A DNA stretch of 64,000 bases from Parapedobacter luteus (GCF_900168055.1 NZ_FUYS01000006.1:124001-188000), one strand, 5' to 3'. Counted from the stretch's first letter, positions 42,955-53,300 are shown. Notes: a model not told the origin generated them from the sequence alone. Program-made: numbers and translations.

Positions 42955-44136
42955 TTAATTACCTAACTGGCGTAATGCTATATAAGCCATCAGGCCCGTG
43001 CTTATCGCCAACGCCTTCTCATCAATATCAAATGTGGGCGTGTGTACGGCAGCGGTTATCCCTTTGGCTTCATTGCCCGTACCCAGACGGTAAAAACAAG
43101 CATCAGCAACCTGTGAATAATACGCAAAATCTTCGCCCGCAAGCCAGAGATCAAGATCGACCACATGCTCTTCGCCAAGGAATTCCACAGCATATTCCCG
43201 TACCCTGGCGGTCAGTTGCTCTTCATTGACAAGGAATGGATAGCCTACACGAACTTCAAAATCGCAGGTACCGCCCATGCTTTCGGCAATGCCGGAAGCA
43301 ATTTTCTTCATTTGTGCATGCGCCTCTTTACGCCACTTTTCGTCAAACGTACGAAACGTACCTTCCATGTAGACTTCATTCGGTATCACATTGGTAGCGC
43401 CATTTGCAACGACTTTGCCTATCGATAATACGGTGGGCATTTTCGGATCGGCAATGCGGCTTACTACCTGCTGCAATGCAGTGATAATATGCGCAGCAAT
43501 TACTACCGGATCAATATTTTGCTGCGGCTGGGCTCCATGCCCTCCCTTGCCTCTTACAGTCACATACAGTTCATCAGTAGATGCCATGTACTTACCTGCG
43601 CGGAATCCAACTTTACCAGCAGGAATCAAAGGCATTACGTGCTGTCCGATCACAGCCTGCGGAGCAGGGTTCTGCAAGACGCCTTCCTTAATCATCAGGC
43701 TTGCGCCTCCCGGCAGCCGCTCTTCACCCGGCTGGAAAATCAGTTTGACCGTGCCGCCAAAGTCAGCTTTCAATGATTGAAGGATATGGGCTGTTCCCAA
43801 GAGTGAAGCCGTGTGTGCATCATGCCCGCACGCGTGCATCACGCCTTCATGTTTTGATCCATATATTCTGCCGGCCACCTCGGTAATGGGGAGCGCGTCC
43901 ATGTCAGCGCGCAAAGCCACCACGTTGCCCGACGGCCGGTCACCGACTATCTCGGCCACCAATCCGGTATTGGCCATGGACCGATAAGGGATCGCCAAAC
44001 GTTCCAATTCTGCCCTTACAAATGCCGATGTCTGGTATTCTTCAAACGATAATTCGGGGTGCTGGTGGAGGTGTCTGCGCTGGGCTACGGTTTGCTCAAA
44101 AATTTGGGCGGCAAGAGTGCCAATCTTATTTTTCAT
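42955..44136 (-). CDS. M20-family amidohydrolase
   Basis: A 393-residue metal-dependent amidohydrolase/aminoacylase: ALRADMDALPI, HACGHDAHTASLLG (metal ligands), LIFQPGEERLPGG, TVRGKGGHGAQPQQNIDPV (dimerisation lid) and GEDFAYY. These are hallmarks of the AmhX/hippurate hydrolase-type M20D branch, which cleaves N-acyl amino acids in the cytoplasm. It heads a minus-strand run of five genes (to the metallophosphoesterase), although the shared function of the run is unclear. Confidence 0.9.
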   Translation of the reverse strand: MKNKIGTLAAQIFEQTVAQRRHLHQHPELSFEEYQTSAFVRAELERLAIPYRSMANTGLVAEIVGDRPSGNVVALRADMDALPITEVAGRIYGSKHEGVMHACGHDAHTASLLGTAHILQSLKADFGGTVKLIFQPGEERLPGGASLMIKEGVLQNPAPQAVIGQHVMPLIPAGKVGFRAGKYMASTDELYVTVRGKGGHGAQPQQNIDPVVIAAHIITALQQVVSRIADPKMPTVLSIGKVVANGATNVIPNEVYMEGTFRTFDEKWRKEAHAQMKKIASGIAESMGGTCDFEVRVGYPFLVNEEQLTARVREYAVEFLGEEHVVDLDLWLAGEDFAYYSQVADACFYRLGTGNEAKGITAAVHTPTFDIDEKALAISTGLMAYIALRQLGN

Positions 44137-44235
44137 TCGAGTAATTTGTTTTTACACGGCAATGAAGCTTGCATAAATTACTCATATCCTTTTGCTTATG
44201 GCAATTTATGCAGGTTTCATCTTTCGCGTTGCCCT

Positions 44236-44688
44236 TTATTGATAAATATAAATCTCCTCGGTAAAGATAAATACATTGTTGAATTGCTTACGTAATCCTT
44301 GCATAAGCTCCTGGGCTTCTGCACGGCTCCTGAAATCTCCCACCTTTACCCGGTAATTGGGTTCTTCGTAAGTAACATACGTATCAATGTCTTTGTACAG
44401 CCTCCTGAAACGCGCCTGTTCGGCATACGCCTCGGTGCGGTTAGACCCCGAATAGATCTGAACGCGAAACCCCATGGCTGTTGTACGCGTGGCGTTTTTC
44501 TTGTCCACCGGGGGTCTATTGGCCGTTGCAGCGGTGATATTGGTACCTTTTCGATTACGCTGCATCAGGCTGATCAACGGATCCGCCACAATCTCCACAT
44601 CGCCGTTTTGCTGTGCACGGCCCACCATGCAGCAGGCGACGACCAATAGTCCGGCAAATACAAAACTTCTTACCATTATCCTACCCAT
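44236..44688 (-). CDS. SPOR domain protein
   Basis: A protein of about 150 residues (start at 44688 is favoured; 44676 and 44715 are alternatives, the last overlapping secA). It has a signal peptide (MVRSFVFAGLLVVACCMVG) and a C-terminal SPOR domain: GFRVQIYSGSNRTEAYAEQA, YEEPNYRVKVGDFRSRAEAQEL. SPOR domains bind denuded peptidoglycan at the division septum. It follows secA by 11 bases, so the two are cotranscribed. Confidence 0.85.
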   Translation of the reverse strand: MGRIMVRSFVFAGLLVVACCMVGRAQQNGDVEIVADPLISLMQRNRKGTNITAATANRPPVDKKNATRTTAMGFRVQIYSGSNRTEAYAEQARFRRLYKDIDTYVTYEEPNYRVKVGDFRSRAEAQELMQGLRKQFNNVFIFTEEIYIYQ

Positions 44689-44699
44689 TTTTATATTGC

Positions 44700-47600
44700 T
44701 TATGCCCCGTGGCAATTTTTATATTTTTTACCACTACCACATGGACAAGGATCATTTCTTCCAACTTTTTGCTCATTACGAACCGGCTGGGTACGTTGCA
44801 CCTCACGGGTATCCTCAACGGGGGCACCACCGCCCGACGCGACCAACTCGGGCTTCGAGGTCCTCACCTTAGCCTCCTGCCGGGGTAATGGGCGTGCTTC
44901 GCGGACATCCTGTGGTTGCTGATTAGGAATTTCGCCTTTGAATAAGAACCCGATAATATCTTTATTCATATTGACCAACATCTGCTTAAACAGGTTGAAG
45001 GCCTCCATCTTATAAATGATAATGGGATCCTTTTGCTCGTACACGGCATTTTGTACGGACTGCTTCAACTCATCCATATCCCTGAGATGCTCTTTCCAAG
45101 CTTCGTCTATTAACGCAAGGACCACACCTTTCTCAAAGGACTTGAACACTTCTTTTCCACCAGATTCTACCGCTTTTTTCAGGTTGGTTGCCACCTGTAT
45201 ACCTCTTAGTCCGTCCGAAAAAGGGACGACGATATTCTCTATTTGCCCACCCCTGGCAGCGAACACATCCGTTAATACCGGCAGGGTTTGCTTTGCTATC
45301 TTATCGCCTTTCTCGCGATAGTAGCCGATGACCTGGGCAAACAGTTTATCGGTAAGCGCAGCGATATTGCTGTGAGCAAACTCGTCTGCATCAATTTCCG
45401 GATCCAACGAAAAAATCCGGATTACTTCCAACTGAAAGTCTTCGTAAGTACCCGACTCCTTATAGGTTGCCACGACATCCTCTACCACATCGAAAATCGT
45501 GTTGTTCAAGTCGACATCCAAACGTTCGCCAAACAGCGCATTTTTACGCTTCGCATAAATGACTGTTCGTTGGGAGTTCATGACGTCATCATATTCCAAC
45601 AGTCGTTTACGGATTCCAAAGTTATTCTCTTCTACTTTTTTCTGCGCTCGCTCAATGGATTTGGTAAGCATGCTATGCTGCATCACCTCACCTTCTTGCA
45701 CACCCATGCGAACCATGATATTCGAAATACGCTCAGATGCAAACAACCGCATCAACGGATCTTCGAGTGACACGAAAAACTGGGAAGAGCCGGGATCGCC
45801 TTGCCGTCCTGCCCGTCCACGCAACTGTCGGTCTACGCGGCGAGACTCGTGACGCTCCGTGCCGATGATTGCCAAACCGCCAGCCTCTTTCACGCCCGGC
45901 CCAAGCTTGATATCGGTACCCCGGCCTGCCATGTTCGTTGCGATTGTTACCATGCCCGCCTGCCCTGCCTCAGCGACGATATCGGCTTCGCGTTGGTGCA
46001 ATTTGGCATTCAGCACATTGTGCTTAATACCCCGGAGCTTGAGCATGCGGCTCAGCAACTCGGAAATTTCTACTGAAGTAGTACCCACCAATACGGGACG
46101 GCCCTCTTGGGTAAGCCGTTGAATTTCCTCCGCCACGGCATTATATTTTTCACGCGCCGTGCGATAAATGAGATCATGCCTATCTTCACGTTGCGTTTGC
46201 ACATTCGTCGGAATTTCCACCACGTCCAGCTTATAGATCTGCCAAAGCTCACCGGCCTCGGTAATTGCCGTACCGGTCATCCCGGCTAGTTTGTGATACA
46301 TCCGGAAATAATTTTGTAACGTAATGGTCGCGTAGGTTTGTGTCGCATCTTCTACCTTTACGTTTTCCTTGGCCTCGATCGCCTGATGCAAGCCATCCGA
46401 ATAACGGCGCCCCTCCATAATCCGGCCTGTCTGCTCATCGACAATTTTCACTTTGCCTTCGTCAATGATGTATTCATCATCCCGCTCAAAGAGGGTATAA
46501 GCCTTCAGCAATTGATTGACAGAATGGATACGTTCGGACTTAACCGAAAAATCGCGCATCAGCTCTTCTTTTTTGGCTAATTTTTCTTCAGGGCTTAATC
46601 CGGACTTTTCTATCTCAGCGACCTCAGTCCCTACATCCGGCATGATGAAGAAATTGGGATCTTCACCCGAAGACGTGATAAGCTCGATCCCTTTCTCGGT
46701 CAGCTCCACCTGATTGTTCTTTTCGTCAATAATGAAGTAAAGTTCGGCATCCACTTTGGGCATGTTCTTGCTTTGCTCCTGCAAGTAATAATTTTCTGTC
46801 TTCTGAAGTACTTGCCGGTTGCTGCCCTCGCTAAGGAATTTAATCAGCGCCTTGTTTTTCGGCAAACCACGGTGGGCACGTAAAAGCGCAAGCCCTCCCC
46901 CTTCTACACTTGTATCACCAGCGGCAATGGCCTTTTTTGCTTCATTCAACACCCCGTTTATAAACGCCTTCTGGGTATTGACCAAGCGTTCTATACGCGG
47001 TTTCAACTCATAAAACTCATGCTGATCGCCCCGAGGAATCGGGCCGGAAATAATCAACGGTGTACGCGCGTCGTCTATCAACACCGAATCCACTTCGTCT
47101 ACCATGGCAAAGTGCAATTTCCGTTGCACCAACGCCTCGGGAGACTGCGCCATGTTATCGCGCAGATAATCAAACCCGAATTCATTATTGGTACCAAACA
47201 CGATATCTGCTGCGTACGCATTGCGCCGGGCTAGCGAATTGGGTTGATGCTTATCAATGCAGTCTACCCGCAGTCCATGAAATTCAAACAGCGGGCCGTT
47301 CCACTCGGAGTCACGGCGTGCGAGGTAATCGTTTACCGTCACGATATGCACCCCTTGACCAGATAACGCGTTTAAGTAGGCCGGAAGTGTGCCGACCAGT
47401 GTTTTACCCTCTCCCGTGGCCATCTCCGCAATCTTGCCCTCGTGAAGTACGATACCGCCGATAAGCTGCACATCGTAGTGTACCATGTTCCAGGTCACCT
47501 CATTGCCGGCAGCAGTCCACTTATTTTTCCAGATAGCTTTATCCCCAACAACCTCGACGTGCGGTTTCGACGCGGCTATTTCACGGTCAAAATCTGACGC

Positions 47601-47990
47601 GGTCACTTCTAACGTTGTGTATTCTGTAAACCGACGTGCTGTTTCCTTGACCACGGCAAAAGCCTCCGGAAGAATCTGCATCAAAACTTCCTCCAACTTT
47701 TGATCGCGATCTTTGCCTAATTTGTCTACCTTGTCATAAATCGCTGTCTTCTGGGACATGTCTACCCCCTCCTGCTCAGCATCTGCCTTTAGTCCTGCGA
47801 TTTCCTTGTCAATATCAGCAAGGTAATCACTTATCCGTTGCTTAAAGGCTGCGGTTTTTGCCCGGAGCTCGTCATGAGTCAAGCTTTCAAGTTTTGGATA
47901 TTCCTCCTTGATCTTGGTCAACAGCGGCTGAATATGTTTAATATCGCGATCTGACTTACTGCCAAATATTTTACTTAAGAATGTTAACAT
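44700..47990 (-). CDS. secA: Protein translocase ATPase SecA
   Basis: A 1,096-residue SecA, long as in Bacteroidota. Visible parts: Walker [18 protein letters not shown] (near 190-200), DEAD-type box [10 protein letters not shown], the preprotein cross-linking domain, the helicase II motifs GRGTDIKLG and [19 protein letters not shown], and the C-terminal zinc-binding tail [18 protein letters not shown]. It drives protein export through SecYEG. A -7 match TAACTTTG lies on its strand about 80 bases upstream (complement of 48070-48077). Essential housekeeping gene. Confidence 0.97.
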   Translation of the reverse strand: MLTFLSKIFGSKSDRDIKHIQPLLTKIKEEYPKLESLTHDELRAKTAAFKQRISDYLADIDKEIAGLKADAEQEGVDMSQKTAIYDKVDKLGKDRDQKLEEVLMQILPEAFAVVKETARRFTEYTTLEVTASDFDREIAASKPHVEVVGDKAIWKNKWTAAGNEVTWNMVHYDVQLIGGIVLHEGKIAEMATGEGKTLVGTLPAYLNALSGQGVHIVTVNDYLARRDSEWNGPLFEFHGLRVDCIDKHQPNSLARRNAYAADIVFGTNNEFGFDYLRDNMAQSPEALVQRKLHFAMVDEVDSVLIDDARTPLIISGPIPRGDQHEFYELKPRIERLVNTQKAFINGVLNEAKKAIAAGDTSVEGGGLALLRAHRGLPKNKALIKFLSEGSNRQVLQKTENYYLQEQSKNMPKVDAELYFIIDEKNNQVELTEKGIELITSSGEDPNFFIMPDVGTEVAEIEKSGLSPEEKLAKKEELMRDFSVKSERIHSVNQLLKAYTLFERDDEYIIDEGKVKIVDEQTGRIMEGRRYSDGLHQAIEAKENVKVEDATQTYATITLQNYFRMYHKLAGMTGTAITEAGELWQIYKLDVVEIPTNVQTQREDRHDLIYRTAREKYNAVAEEIQRLTQEGRPVLVGTTSVEISELLSRMLKLRGIKHNVLNAKLHQREADIVAEAGQAGMVTIATNMAGRGTDIKLGPGVKEAGGLAIIGTERHESRRVDRQLRGRAGRQGDPGSSQFFVSLEDPLMRLFASERISNIMVRMGVQEGEVMQHSMLTKSIERAQKKVEENNFGIRKRLLEYDDVMNSQRTVIYAKRKNALFGERLDVDLNNTIFDVVEDVVATYKESGTYEDFQLEVIRIFSLDPEIDADEFAHSNIAALTDKLFAQVIGYYREKGDKIAKQTLPVLTDVFAARGGQIENIVVPFSDGLRGIQVATNLKKAVESGGKEVFKSFEKGVVLALIDEAWKEHLRDMDELKQSVQNAVYEQKDPIIIYKMEAFNLFKQMLVNMNKDIIGFLFKGEIPNQQPQDVREARPLPRQEAKVRTSKPELVASGGGAPVEDTREVQRTQPVRNEQKVGRNDPCPCGSGKKYKNCHGA

Positions 47991-48138
47991 TTGCTAATTG
48001 TTTACTGTATGATATACCAATGGTCAATAATAGCACCAAAATGCAATACCGCCATTATGGCATATTGGGCAAAGTTAGTTATTAGATTTGAAATTTGGGA
48101 TAGGAGATTTGAGATAGCCTGTACGGGGTGCTCCGCAT

Positions 48139-49020
48139 TTAGAGCAAAAACAAGCCTTTGGTAGGCCGAGGTACCACACCAAGCTCCCAGGCCTTATCAA
48201 ACAAGGTCTGTATAGCGAGCCGGCCTTCCGTACCGAGCGTCAGTGAAAAACGATTGACGTATAATTCGATATGTTTATACATGACATCCTCACTCATTTC
48301 CTGCGCGTGCGAACGGATGAAATCGATGCCGGACGTTGGGTTGGCAAAGGCGTATTCCACGCTCCTTCGGATAGTTCGTTCAATACGGCGCTTTACTTCA
48401 TCAGGCAATTGCCGTTTGACGACAATTCCGCCCAATGGTATAGGAGCTTGCGTCATTTTCTCCCAATAATCACCCAAATCGATCACCTTGTGCAAGCCTT
48501 TATCCTGATAGGTAAAACGGTTTTCATGAATAATGAGTCCCAGATCAATACTTCCCTCAACCAAAGCCCGTTCAATATCAGAAAACACCATCTCCCGTTT
48601 ATTTTTCAATCCGGGAAAAGCTAGCCCCAACAGAAAGTTAGCGGTGGTATACCGCCCGGGTATCCCCACTATAAGGCCGTCAGCAGGTGATGGGCCGATA
48701 GACGAGGCATGTTGGCCTACGGCAACGGCAGACAACTGCTCCGCCAGCTCGGAACGCCGGCAAATAAGCAGCGGCCCTACGCCAAACCCCAATGCACTTC
48801 CCGCGTCAAGCAATACGTAATGCGTTACTGCGTAGGCGTACGCATGGTAGCTCAGCTTAGTAACTGCCAATTCTCCCTGAAACGCTTTCTGGTTCAACGT
48901 TTCGACATCTTCATAAAACACCTCAAACTCCAGCCCTTCCGTATCGATTTTATGATGGATAAGTGCATCAAAGATAAACGTATCATTGGGGCAAGGAGAA
49001 AAACCAAGAGATAGTTTCAT
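48139..49020 (-). CDS. mqnD: 1,4-dihydroxy-6-naphthoate synthase MqnD
   Basis: A 293-residue protein with the MqnD fingerprint: LGFSPCPNDTFIFDAL at the start (catalytic His region later), LAVTKLSYHAYAYA, GFGVGPLLICRR, GRYTTANFLLGLAFP and LIIHENRFTYQDKGL. It converts cyclic de-hypoxanthine futalosine to 1,4-dihydroxy-6-naphthoate in the futalosine route to menaquinone. Its start overlaps the stop of a small membrane-protein gene by 4 bases, so mqnD, that gene and surE are coupled. Confidence 0.93.
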   Translation of the reverse strand: MKLSLGFSPCPNDTFIFDALIHHKIDTEGLEFEVFYEDVETLNQKAFQGELAVTKLSYHAYAYAVTHYVLLDAGSALGFGVGPLLICRRSELAEQLSAVAVGQHASSIGPSPADGLIVGIPGRYTTANFLLGLAFPGLKNKREMVFSDIERALVEGSIDLGLIIHENRFTYQDKGLHKVIDLGDYWEKMTQAPIPLGGIVVKRQLPDEVKRRIERTIRRSVEYAFANPTSGIDFIRSHAQEMSEDVMYKHIELYVNRFSLTLGTEGRLAIQTLFDKAWELGVVPRPTKGLFLL

Positions 49021-49298
49021 GTTATCGACAGCTTTTCGACAATAATTAACAACAATGCTGCTGCAAAGGTAACCAAAATCACGCCGCGAGCGCTTCGTTC
49101 CAGCTCATTCCGATAAAAAAAACGCACAAGTAACAGGTTAATTAACGCTGCAATGACATATAATGCCGTTGGCCTATCGCCGATGGTTATACGCTGTGAA
49201 TCAAACCACAGGGTCAATACATATGCAATTGCCGGGGCCAAAAACCCGATTGCACAACCAAACAAAAACGAATTCCTTTGTAGTTTCGATATATTCAT
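49017..49298 (-). CDS. Small three-helix membrane protein between surE and mqnD
   Basis: A 93-residue protein with three hydrophobic segments (FLFGCAIGFLAPAIAYVLTLW, ALYVIAALINLLLVRFF, GVILVTFAAALLLIIVEKL). It overlaps surE by 1 base at its start and mqnD by 4 bases at its end, so the three genes are translated together. No family is recognised; the conserved placement suggests a small role in membrane or quinone biology (inference). Confidence 0.7.
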   Translation of the reverse strand: MNISKLQRNSFLFGCAIGFLAPAIAYVLTLWFDSQRITIGDRPTALYVIAALINLLLVRFFYRNELERSARGVILVTFAAALLLIIVEKLSIT

Positions 49299-50074
49299 CA
49301 GCCGCTAACGTCAAAATTCCAGGAGTTGAGCTCAGGTATGGCATAGTGGGCAGTCATATCGAATTGCACCGGCACAATCGAAGCATACCCCTGCTGTAAA
49401 GCCCAAACGTCAGTATCTTCGCCACGATCGCGAAGCTGGAATACTCCTGTAAGCCAATAATAGCTCCGGTTGCTCGGGTCTGTCCGTTCCTCGAATTCCT
49501 CTGCCCACTTTGCATCGGCCTGCCTACAAATTTTAATCCCCCTGATATTTCCTTTGGGAAAATTAACGTTCAATAAGGTGCCTTTCGGCAACTTGTTGGC
49601 CAAAACCTGCTCAGTCACCGCCCGTACGTAGGGCCTGCACCTTGTAAAGTCCGCGTCGTATTCCAAGTCGTCATACGAAAACCCGATGGAGGGGATATCC
49701 TCAATAGCACCCTCTACCGCTGCCGACATGGTGCCTGAATAGAGCACATTGATGGAATTATTGAGCCCGTGATTAATGCCGGACACACATATATCGGGCT
49801 TTCTGCCCTTAAACACCTTATTCACCGCCAGCTTGACACAATCTACGGGGGTGCCAGAACATTTATACATCACGACCTCGGGATAAATATATATGCGGTC
49901 TATGCGCAGTGGCTTGCCGATCGTAATGGCATGTCCGGTACCGGATTGCGGGCCTTCCGGCGCCACCACCGTCACGTCGCCGATTTTTCGCATTTCCTCA
50001 ATCAATACCTTGATACCGGGTGCTGTAATCCCGTCGTCATTAACGACGAGTATAGCAGGTCTTTTCTTTGTCAT
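49298..50074 (-). CDS. surE: 5'/3'-nucleotidase SurE
   Basis: A 258-residue SurE: the signature VVNDDGITAPGIKVL (residues 9-23, metal-binding DD), VVAPEGPQSGTGHAIT, YKCSGTPVDCVKLAV, VSGINHGLNNSINVLYSGTM and LLNVNFP. It removes phosphate from nucleoside monophosphates and exopolyphosphate in stationary-phase or stress conditions. It leads a coupled three-gene run with a small membrane protein and mqnD. A terminator for the upstream csbD gene precedes it. Confidence 0.95.
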   Translation of the reverse strand: MTKKRPAILVVNDDGITAPGIKVLIEEMRKIGDVTVVAPEGPQSGTGHAITIGKPLRIDRIYIYPEVVMYKCSGTPVDCVKLAVNKVFKGRKPDICVSGINHGLNNSINVLYSGTMSAAVEGAIEDIPSIGFSYDDLEYDADFTRCRPYVRAVTEQVLANKLPKGTLLNVNFPKGNIRGIKICRQADAKWAEEFEERTDPSNRSYYWLTGVFQLRDRGEDTDVWALQQGYASIVPVQFDMTAHYAIPELNSWNFDVSG

Positions 50075-50094
50075 GGGACGAAGTTAAAAAGAAA

Positions 50095-50121
50095 AGCGTT
50101 ACGGACAATATCCGTAACGCT
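50095..50121 (-). terminator. Intrinsic terminator of csbD
   Basis: Perfect 11-base stem AGCGTTACGGA (50095-50105) / TCCGTAACGCT (50111-50121), loop of 5 bases. On the minus strand it is followed by TTTTCTTTTT. It lies between csbD and surE on the same strand. Confidence 0.8.
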
Positions 50122-50144
50122 CCTCCCTCAAAGTTGGCAATGAT

Positions 50145-50330
50145 TTACAAACTATTGAGCCAATTGACTACTTCATCCCGCGCCTTACCGGTCTTTTTTT
50201 GGAGACGGCCAATCAATTCGTCCTCCTGGCCTTCTTCATATAACAAGTCGTCATCCGTTAAGTCCGCGTACTGCTGTTTAGCCTTCCCTTTCAATTCATT
50301 CCAATTTCCTTTTAACTTCAAGTTGCTCAT
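50145..50330 (-). CDS. CsbD family protein
   Basis: A 61-residue protein: [24 protein letters not shown] is the CsbD-like motif, followed by a charged helix ([27 protein letters not shown]). CsbD proteins are small, highly charged and sigma-B or stress induced in B. subtilis; the molecular function is unknown. A perfect terminator follows at 50095-50121, so it is a single-gene unit. The stress link fits the rest of the window. Confidence 0.9.
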   Translation of the reverse strand: MSNLKLKGNWNELKGKAKQQYADLTDDDLLYEEGQEDELIGRLQKKTGKARDEVVNWLNSL

Positions 50331-50408
50331 AGTCGTATCATTTTAATTATTACTCTACCTAATAAACAACAGCGCACACCAAAAGTTTTAAGAACAAGTT
50401 GGATAACA

Positions 50409-50445
50409 AAAAAAAGCGGCTACCTATACGGCAGCCGCTTTTTTT
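50409..50445 (-). terminator. Intrinsic terminator of the OmpA-family gene
   Basis: 13-base perfect stem (AAAAAAAGCGGCT at 50409-50421, AGCCGCTTTTTTT at 50433-50445), loop of 11 bases. On the minus strand it ends in a long T tract, 23 bases past the gene's stop. Confidence 0.85.
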
Positions 50446-50467
50446 ATCAAGTTCTTAAAAGACTTGC

Positions 50468-51856
50468 TTATTTTTTGATTTCAACACGACGGTTAAGCAC
50501 GCGGCCTTCTTCAGTTGCGTTAGAAGCAATCGGAGCTGATTCACCGAAAGCTTGAACGTTGATTTTAGCGGCGTCTACGCCAGAGTTAACCAAGTATTGT
50601 TTTACCGAGTTGGCACGGTCTCTTGACAAGTTCAAGTTGTAAGCTTCAGAACCTTCAGCAGAAGCGTGGCCGTCCAACGTTACTGTTGCACCGCTTTCAC
50701 GCAATTCAGAAGACAACCGATCAAGGATAGCGTAAGACTCTGTCTTCAACACGGAGCTGTCGAATTCAAACTGGATGTTTGGATACGTACCCGTTACCTC
50801 TTTTACTTCGGGCTCTGGGAATTTAATCGGGCAACCAGCGCCATCTACCTGCGTACCTGCAGGTGTGCCTGGGCATTTGTCAAACTTGTCAGATACACCG
50901 TCACCATCTTCGTCGCGGCTCAACTCGTCAACAAGGCCTTCCAAGGTAGAAACCCGTTGTTTCAACGCTTCAAGCTCGTTACGCAACGAAGGATCTTTCA
51001 ACTCGTCATACAGTGTAGATACAGGGTTGTGCCAAGTCAAATCCGGTTTTGAAGAAGAACCCAAAGAGAATTCCAAACCAGCATAAGTGTACGAGAATTT
51101 GTCGTTCGTAGCACGGCCATTTACCGGTCCGTACAAGGTCTTGTCGTCAACAAAGTTCATGGTATAGCCCAAATTTAAGGCTACCCGATCAGACAATTTA
51201 AATTTCATGCCCACGCCAACAGGGATGTTGGTCGCTCTCTTGAAATCTTTGTCACCTGTCAACTCTGCTCCGCCATCACGTTCTTGACCCCAGTTACCTT
51301 TGTTATCCCAAGCGCCTGTAGAACCGTCTGCATCGGTATAACCTACTGGGTTGTAGGCCAACATACCGAGACCAACGCTGGCATAGAAGTTAACCGCATT
51401 TTCTCTTCTCAAGAAATCGATAGTTGCAAATTGGAATACACCGTTAATGCTGGCAGAATATTGTACCGAAGTCTCAGCAGACTCATACCCAGCTGGATCT
51501 ACTCCTGGCCAAGATGGGTTGTAGTAAGTCTTGGCACCACCTTCATTATGCGCAAAAATACGGCCACGGTTTACAGCACCTTCCAATCCAAACCAGCTCG
51601 AAAACTGCTTACGGAGGGTAATGCCATAGTATTCACGTAGCTTATATTCAAAAAAGCCTAACTCTTTTCCAAAAGAATTAGAACCACCGATAATTACTGA
51701 TGGGGTTGTAAAACCACCATTAACACCAATTGTCCACGTTCTGTATTGGGATCTTCCTCCAAATACAGTCGGCTCTTGTGCCTGTGCTGTCTCAGCAAAC
51801 CCTAAGGCCGCAACGAGCGAGCAAGCAACCGCCGTTTTGATTGTAGAATAATTCAT
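50468..51856 (-). CDS. OmpA-family outer-membrane protein with thrombospondin-type calcium spacer
   Basis: A 462-residue protein with a signal peptide (cut near ETAQAQ), an N-terminal beta-barrel of about 250 residues, a Ca-binding thrombospondin type 3 spacer (DGDGVSDKFDKCPGTPAG, near residues 318-340) and a C-terminal OmpA domain (FEFDSSVL, TVTLDGHASAEGSEAYNL, LSRDRANSVKQYL, GESAPIASNATEEGR, NRRVEI) that binds peptidoglycan. It is a major envelope protein. A textbook promoter (51903-51932) lies upstream and a strong terminator downstream; 5' leader about 40 bases. Confidence 0.95.
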   Translation of the reverse strand: MNYSTIKTAVACSLVAALGFAETAQAQEPTVFGGRSQYRTWTIGVNGGFTTPSVIIGGSNSFGKELGFFEYKLREYYGITLRKQFSSWFGLEGAVNRGRIFAHNEGGAKTYYNPSWPGVDPAGYESAETSVQYSASINGVFQFATIDFLRRENAVNFYASVGLGMLAYNPVGYTDADGSTGAWDNKGNWGQERDGGAELTGDKDFKRATNIPVGVGMKFKLSDRVALNLGYTMNFVDDKTLYGPVNGRATNDKFSYTYAGLEFSLGSSSKPDLTWHNPVSTLYDELKDPSLRNELEALKQRVSTLEGLVDELSRDEDGDGVSDKFDKCPGTPAGTQVDGAGCPIKFPEPEVKEVTGTYPNIQFEFDSSVLKTESYAILDRLSSELRESGATVTLDGHASAEGSEAYNLNLSRDRANSVKQYLVNSGVDAAKINVQAFGESAPIASNATEEGRVLNRRVEIKK

Positions 51857-52268
51857 ACTCTGTTTTTTTAAGGTTAAAAATTTTTAATTGTCTAATTTTT
51901 CGCAAAAATAACCAATAGTTTGATTCACGCAATATTTGCAAATACTATTCCAGTTTTTCCCATTTTTGTGATTTTATAAAAAAAACGGCCTAATAAAGCG
52001 TCCAAACGTATTAATAAAAGAACTTATTTAGCTATTACACAGCTATTTAAATAGGCTACTTGGCTTTGTTGAAACCGAATCCATCCCTCCAGCTGCATCG
52101 TTTCTTGCGTGAAAAGCTTCGGAATGCCCTTCAACTTCACTTACCGTTTACCCTCCAGCATGTCCTCAATAATGGTCAGTCAGCAAAAAACGATGTAAAT
52201 CTATCAATAAATCGCATTGTTTCCTAAAAAAAACAAAGTTTATTCTGAAACACCTTTGTCGGTCAATG
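51857..52268. other. 412-base gap with the ompA promoter but no supported gene
   Basis: The right part (51857-51935) is AT-rich and holds the ompA promoter. The rest (about 51936-52268) contains no recognisable coding frame, hairpin or repeat; it separates the OmpA gene from the 3' end of the phosphate transporter gene, both on the minus strand. Confidence 0.6.
51903..51932 (-). promoter_or_regulatory. Strong Bacteroidota-type promoter of the OmpA-family gene
   Basis: Minus strand: TTG (complement of 51930-51932), 19 bases, TATTTTTG (complement of 51903-51910). Spacing and both elements match the Bacteroidota consensus, and the same octamer drives the GH15 gene. Transcription would start near 51897. 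Confidence 0.65.
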
Positions 52269-53279
52269 CTAAAACAGATAATGGATGATAGCATAGGTGA
52301 TCCCCGCTAAAATAGCCGACACGGGAATCGTCAGTATCCATGCCCACAACAGGCTTATGGTGACGCCCCACCTGACGGCTGAGACCCGTTTGACGACGCC
52401 CACGCCAATGATGGATCCCGTAATCGTATGCGTCGTAGATACCGGAATACCGAAATGCTCGGTGATGCCCAGCGTTACCGCTGCGGCGGTCTCCGCGCCC
52501 ACCCCTTCCAACGCGTTTACCTTGGTAATTTTGGTACCCATGGTCTTGACAATTTTCCAGCCACCGCTCATGGTACCTAAAGCAATCGCCGAATAGCAGG
52601 TAAGCGGTATCCATTCGGGCATGGGATCGCCCGATTGCAGATACCCGCCGGCCACCATGGCCACGAAAATAATGCCCATGACCTTCTGCGCATCATTGCC
52701 GCCATGTGCAAAGCTCAATGCTGCGGAAGATACCAGCTGAAGTTTTCTAAACCACCATTCGGCAACAGACGGCTTGGCGCGTTTCGAAATATTGATGATC
52801 AGCAGCGTGATGACCACGGCGATAAACATCCCTATCAGCGGAGCAAGTGCAATGAATGAGATAATCTGTAAAGTCGGCCCCAAATTAATGGCGCCTACAG
52901 CGCTGTCGCCAAGAATAAAGGCGTGCGCCATTCCTGCACCCGCAAAACCACCGATCAGTGTATGGGAAGAACTGGAGGGCACACCATAATACCAGGTAAA
53001 TAAATTCCATCCGATTGCAGCCACCAGCCCCGCGAAAATAACTTCCAACGTAATGTACTCTTCCAGCACCGTTTTGGCTATCGTATTGGCGACTTTGTGA
53101 TCCGTAAAATAAAAATAGGCCGCAAAATTGAAGGCCGCGGCCCAAAGCACGGCCTGGAAAGGGGAGAGCACCTTGGTAGAAACAATTGTTGCAATGGAAT
53201 TGGCCGCATCATGAAAACCATTGATATAATCAAATGCAATGGCGAGGATGACGACAATAACCAATAGGGTGGTGACCAT
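52269..53279 (-). CDS. pit: PiT-family inorganic phosphate transporter
   Basis: A 336-residue PiT permease: FDYINGFHDAANSIATIVSTKVL (family signature 1) near the start, GGNDAQKVMG (residues around 196-205) and VSTTHTITGSIIGVG near the C-terminus, with about ten membrane helices. It takes up phosphate (or metal-phosphate) with protons or sodium. It is downstream of a DUF47 gene by 21 bases, a conserved pair, and the pair carries a Pho-box-like repeat at its promoter. Confidence 0.95.
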   Translation of the reverse strand: MVTTLLVIVVILAIAFDYINGFHDAANSIATIVSTKVLSPFQAVLWAAAFNFAAYFYFTDHKVANTIAKTVLEEYITLEVIFAGLVAAIGWNLFTWYYGVPSSSSHTLIGGFAGAGMAHAFILGDSAVGAINLGPTLQIISFIALAPLIGMFIAVVITLLIINISKRAKPSVAEWWFRKLQLVSSAALSFAHGGNDAQKVMGIIFVAMVAGGYLQSGDPMPEWIPLTCYSAIALGTMSGGWKIVKTMGTKITKVNALEGVGAETAAAVTLGITEHFGIPVSTTHTITGSIIGVGVVKRVSAVRWGVTISLLWAWILTIPVSAILAGITYAIIHYLF

Positions 53280-53300
53280 ATACGCTTCGAATTACTAAGG

